Source: Bizionia myxarmorum (GTDB taxonomy: Bacteria; Bacteroidota; Bacteroidia; Flavobacteriales; Flavobacteriaceae). From it: a stretch of 64,000 bases of DNA. The stretch covers positions 496,001-560,000 of the forward strand of contig NZ_VSKK01000001.1 of assembly GCF_008086205.1 (NCBI RefSeq), read 5' to 3'. Both the position numbers and the translations under genes were made by a program. Each line of letters starts with the position of its first letter. Positions within the stretch are counted from its first letter, which is position 1. Under the pieces are notes generated by a model. The model had not been told where the DNA came from. It saw nothing but the letters and a program-made list of their open reading frames with translations, and did no database searches. Below are positions 63,281 to 64,000 of this stretch, in pieces.

Positions 63281-63731
63281 TAGTTAGGATTTCAAAGCAT
63301 TGCTGATTAAAATTTATCGTGTCATTTACGGTTTTGCCCAACAATAAAATACCAATAGGTGTTTTTGGTGAAATAGCGTAAAAGGATTGCTTGTTAACGG
63401 TAAATTCACCAGCACTAACAGCTATAAAATAATTAGCTTTCGTTGTGTAAACAACACTTCCCAAACAAATAGTTTCAGATGTTTTAAGCACATTTACTTT
63501 ATTAATAATTTTTAGTTGTTTTTGTATTTCTGCTAGTTGTGCACCTGCTTTTTCGCGTTCCAGTTGCAGCATAGCACGGCCAGTTTCGTGTTTGTCACCT
63601 GCGCTACTTTTCGTTTCACTGGTTAAAGATTCCTGAATTTCTGAAATTTGTTTCTGAATAGCTTCTAGCCTGACATTTAAAGACGTTGCGCATAATTCAT
63701 GCAACTGCCTCTTAATTATATTATTTTCCAT
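63273..63731 (-). CDS. GreA/GreB-like C-terminal domain protein
   Basis: A 152-residue protein with a coiled N-terminus containing SSAGDKHETGRAMLQLE, a pattern typical of GreA-like proteins, and a C-terminal FKBP-like Gre domain (ISPKTPIGILLLGKTVND). In some databases this family is misnamed 3-oxoacyl-ACP synthase. It may bind the RNA polymerase secondary channel, but it lacks confirmed acidic tip residues here. The start overlaps mtgA by 11 nt and the stop overlaps the ABC gene by 8 nt. Confidence 0.75.
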   Translation of the reverse strand: MENNIIKRQLHELCATSLNVRLEAIQKQISEIQESLTSETKSSAGDKHETGRAMLQLEREKAGAQLAEIQKQLKIINKVNVLKTSETICLGSVVYTTKANYFIAVSAGEFTVNKQSFYAISPKTPIGILLLGKTVNDTINFNQQCFEILTII

Positions 63732-64000
63732 TGGCTTTTGGGCTATAATTTAATGGTCCAAAATAGCCCATTTGTCTTACAATCCATTGCTTTCTGCCGG
63801 CAATAAAATTAGAAGCTGGTTGCGCTTTATAACGCATTGGACTTGGTAAAATAGCTGCAATAGAAGCCGCTTCCATAGCGGTTAATTTAGCAGCGGATTT
63901 TCCATACCAATATTTGGCAGCGGCTTCCGCGCCATAAATACCGTTGCCCATTTCTATACTGTTTAAATAGACTTCCATAATCCGTTCTTTACTCCAAGTT
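63721..64000 (-). CDS. mtgA: Monofunctional peptidoglycan transglycosylase, C-terminal part
   Basis: The gene enters from the right edge, so the start is not in the window. The visible part begins with TWSKERIMEVYLNSIEMGNG and continues GIYGAEAAAKYWYGKSAAKL. This is the GT51 fold region after the catalytic glutamates, with the family's conserved RIxEVYLN and YGAEAAA motifs. It polymerises glycan strands at the membrane. An internal ATG (63978) is not the true start. The stop overlaps the GreA-like start by 11 nt. Confidence 0.88.
   Translation of the reverse strand, partial: TWSKERIMEVYLNSIEMGNGIYGAEAAAKYWYGKSAAKLTAMEAASIAAILPSPMRYKAQPASNFIAGRKQWIVRQMGYFGPLNYSPKANGK

Overview
The window looks like a chromosomal segment of a low-GC member of the Flavobacteriaceae (Bacteroidota). 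Five things point there: TAnnTTTG-type promoter elements; a type IX secretion (T9SS) C-terminal sorting domain; an IPExxxVDY-family protein between rnc and pyk; many SPII lipoproteins of Bacteroidota type; and an OmpA porin with thrombospondin type 3 repeats. I see no prophage, integrase, intact insertion sequence, CRISPR array, rRNA operon or secretion-system cluster. Most of the window is core genome.

Layout. 1-5.8 kb: end of a MoxR/DUF58 operon, an SDR dehydrogenase with an AlbA_2-domain protein, a membrane-anchored helix-hairpin-helix protein and an ALDH7-type aldehyde dehydrogenase. 5.9-15.2 kb: envelope block with an isoaspartyl peptidase/asparaginase lipoprotein, a giant alpha-2-macroglobulin lipoprotein with an intact thioester motif, and penicillin-binding protein 1C. 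15.2-18.9 kb: CYTH protein, NAD(P)-binding protein, DNA polymerase IV, and an esterase with an unusual membrane insertion. 19-28 kb: minus-strand cluster acpP-fabF-rnc-IPExxxVDY-pyk, divergent from purN-rnhA, then a PfkB kinase and purF. A frameshifted antitoxin-like remnant lies between rnhA and the kinase. 28.0-28.8 kb: the largest gap, with two near-identical small-RNA-like units, each with its own promoter and intrinsic terminator. 28.8-39 kb: superoxide dismutase, then an AddAB-like helicase/nuclease pair that encloses kbl and an OmpA porin, then an alpha/beta hydrolase. 39-45 kb: orphan nuclease-like protein, tRNA-Ala(GGC), universal stress protein, GNAT, MATE exporter, tiny membrane ORFs, 2OG-Fe(II) oxygenase, queD and lpxH. 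45-55 kb: minus-strand series MFS, OmpA, recJ, OsmC, M28 peptidase, uracil-DNA glycosylase-like, flavoprotein disulfide reductase, rsmI and a conserved hypothetical. 55-64 kb: tdk-alr, mscL, asd, a diheme cytochrome lipoprotein, a T9SS-exported FG-GAP/ASPIC protein, an ABC ATPase, a GreA-like protein and the end of mtgA.

How the genes fit together. Envelope and peptidoglycan functions recur: alpha-2-macroglobulin with PBP1C, alr, mtgA, lpxH and OmpA proteins. So do DNA repair functions: dinB, the AddAB-like pair, recJ and a UDG-like protein. Purine synthesis (purN, purF) and fatty-acid synthesis (acpP, fabF) also appear.

The least ordinary signals are the duplicated 28.1/28.4 kb small-RNA units and a dispersed 20-bp palindrome family. 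Two copies of the palindrome sit exactly 5 nt before start codons. Also notable are an alpha/beta hydrolase interrupted by a two-helix membrane hairpin and several start codons lying 4 nt after a promoter-like element. No clear multi-gene novel system is visible; the small-RNA pair is the best candidate for an uncharacterised element.
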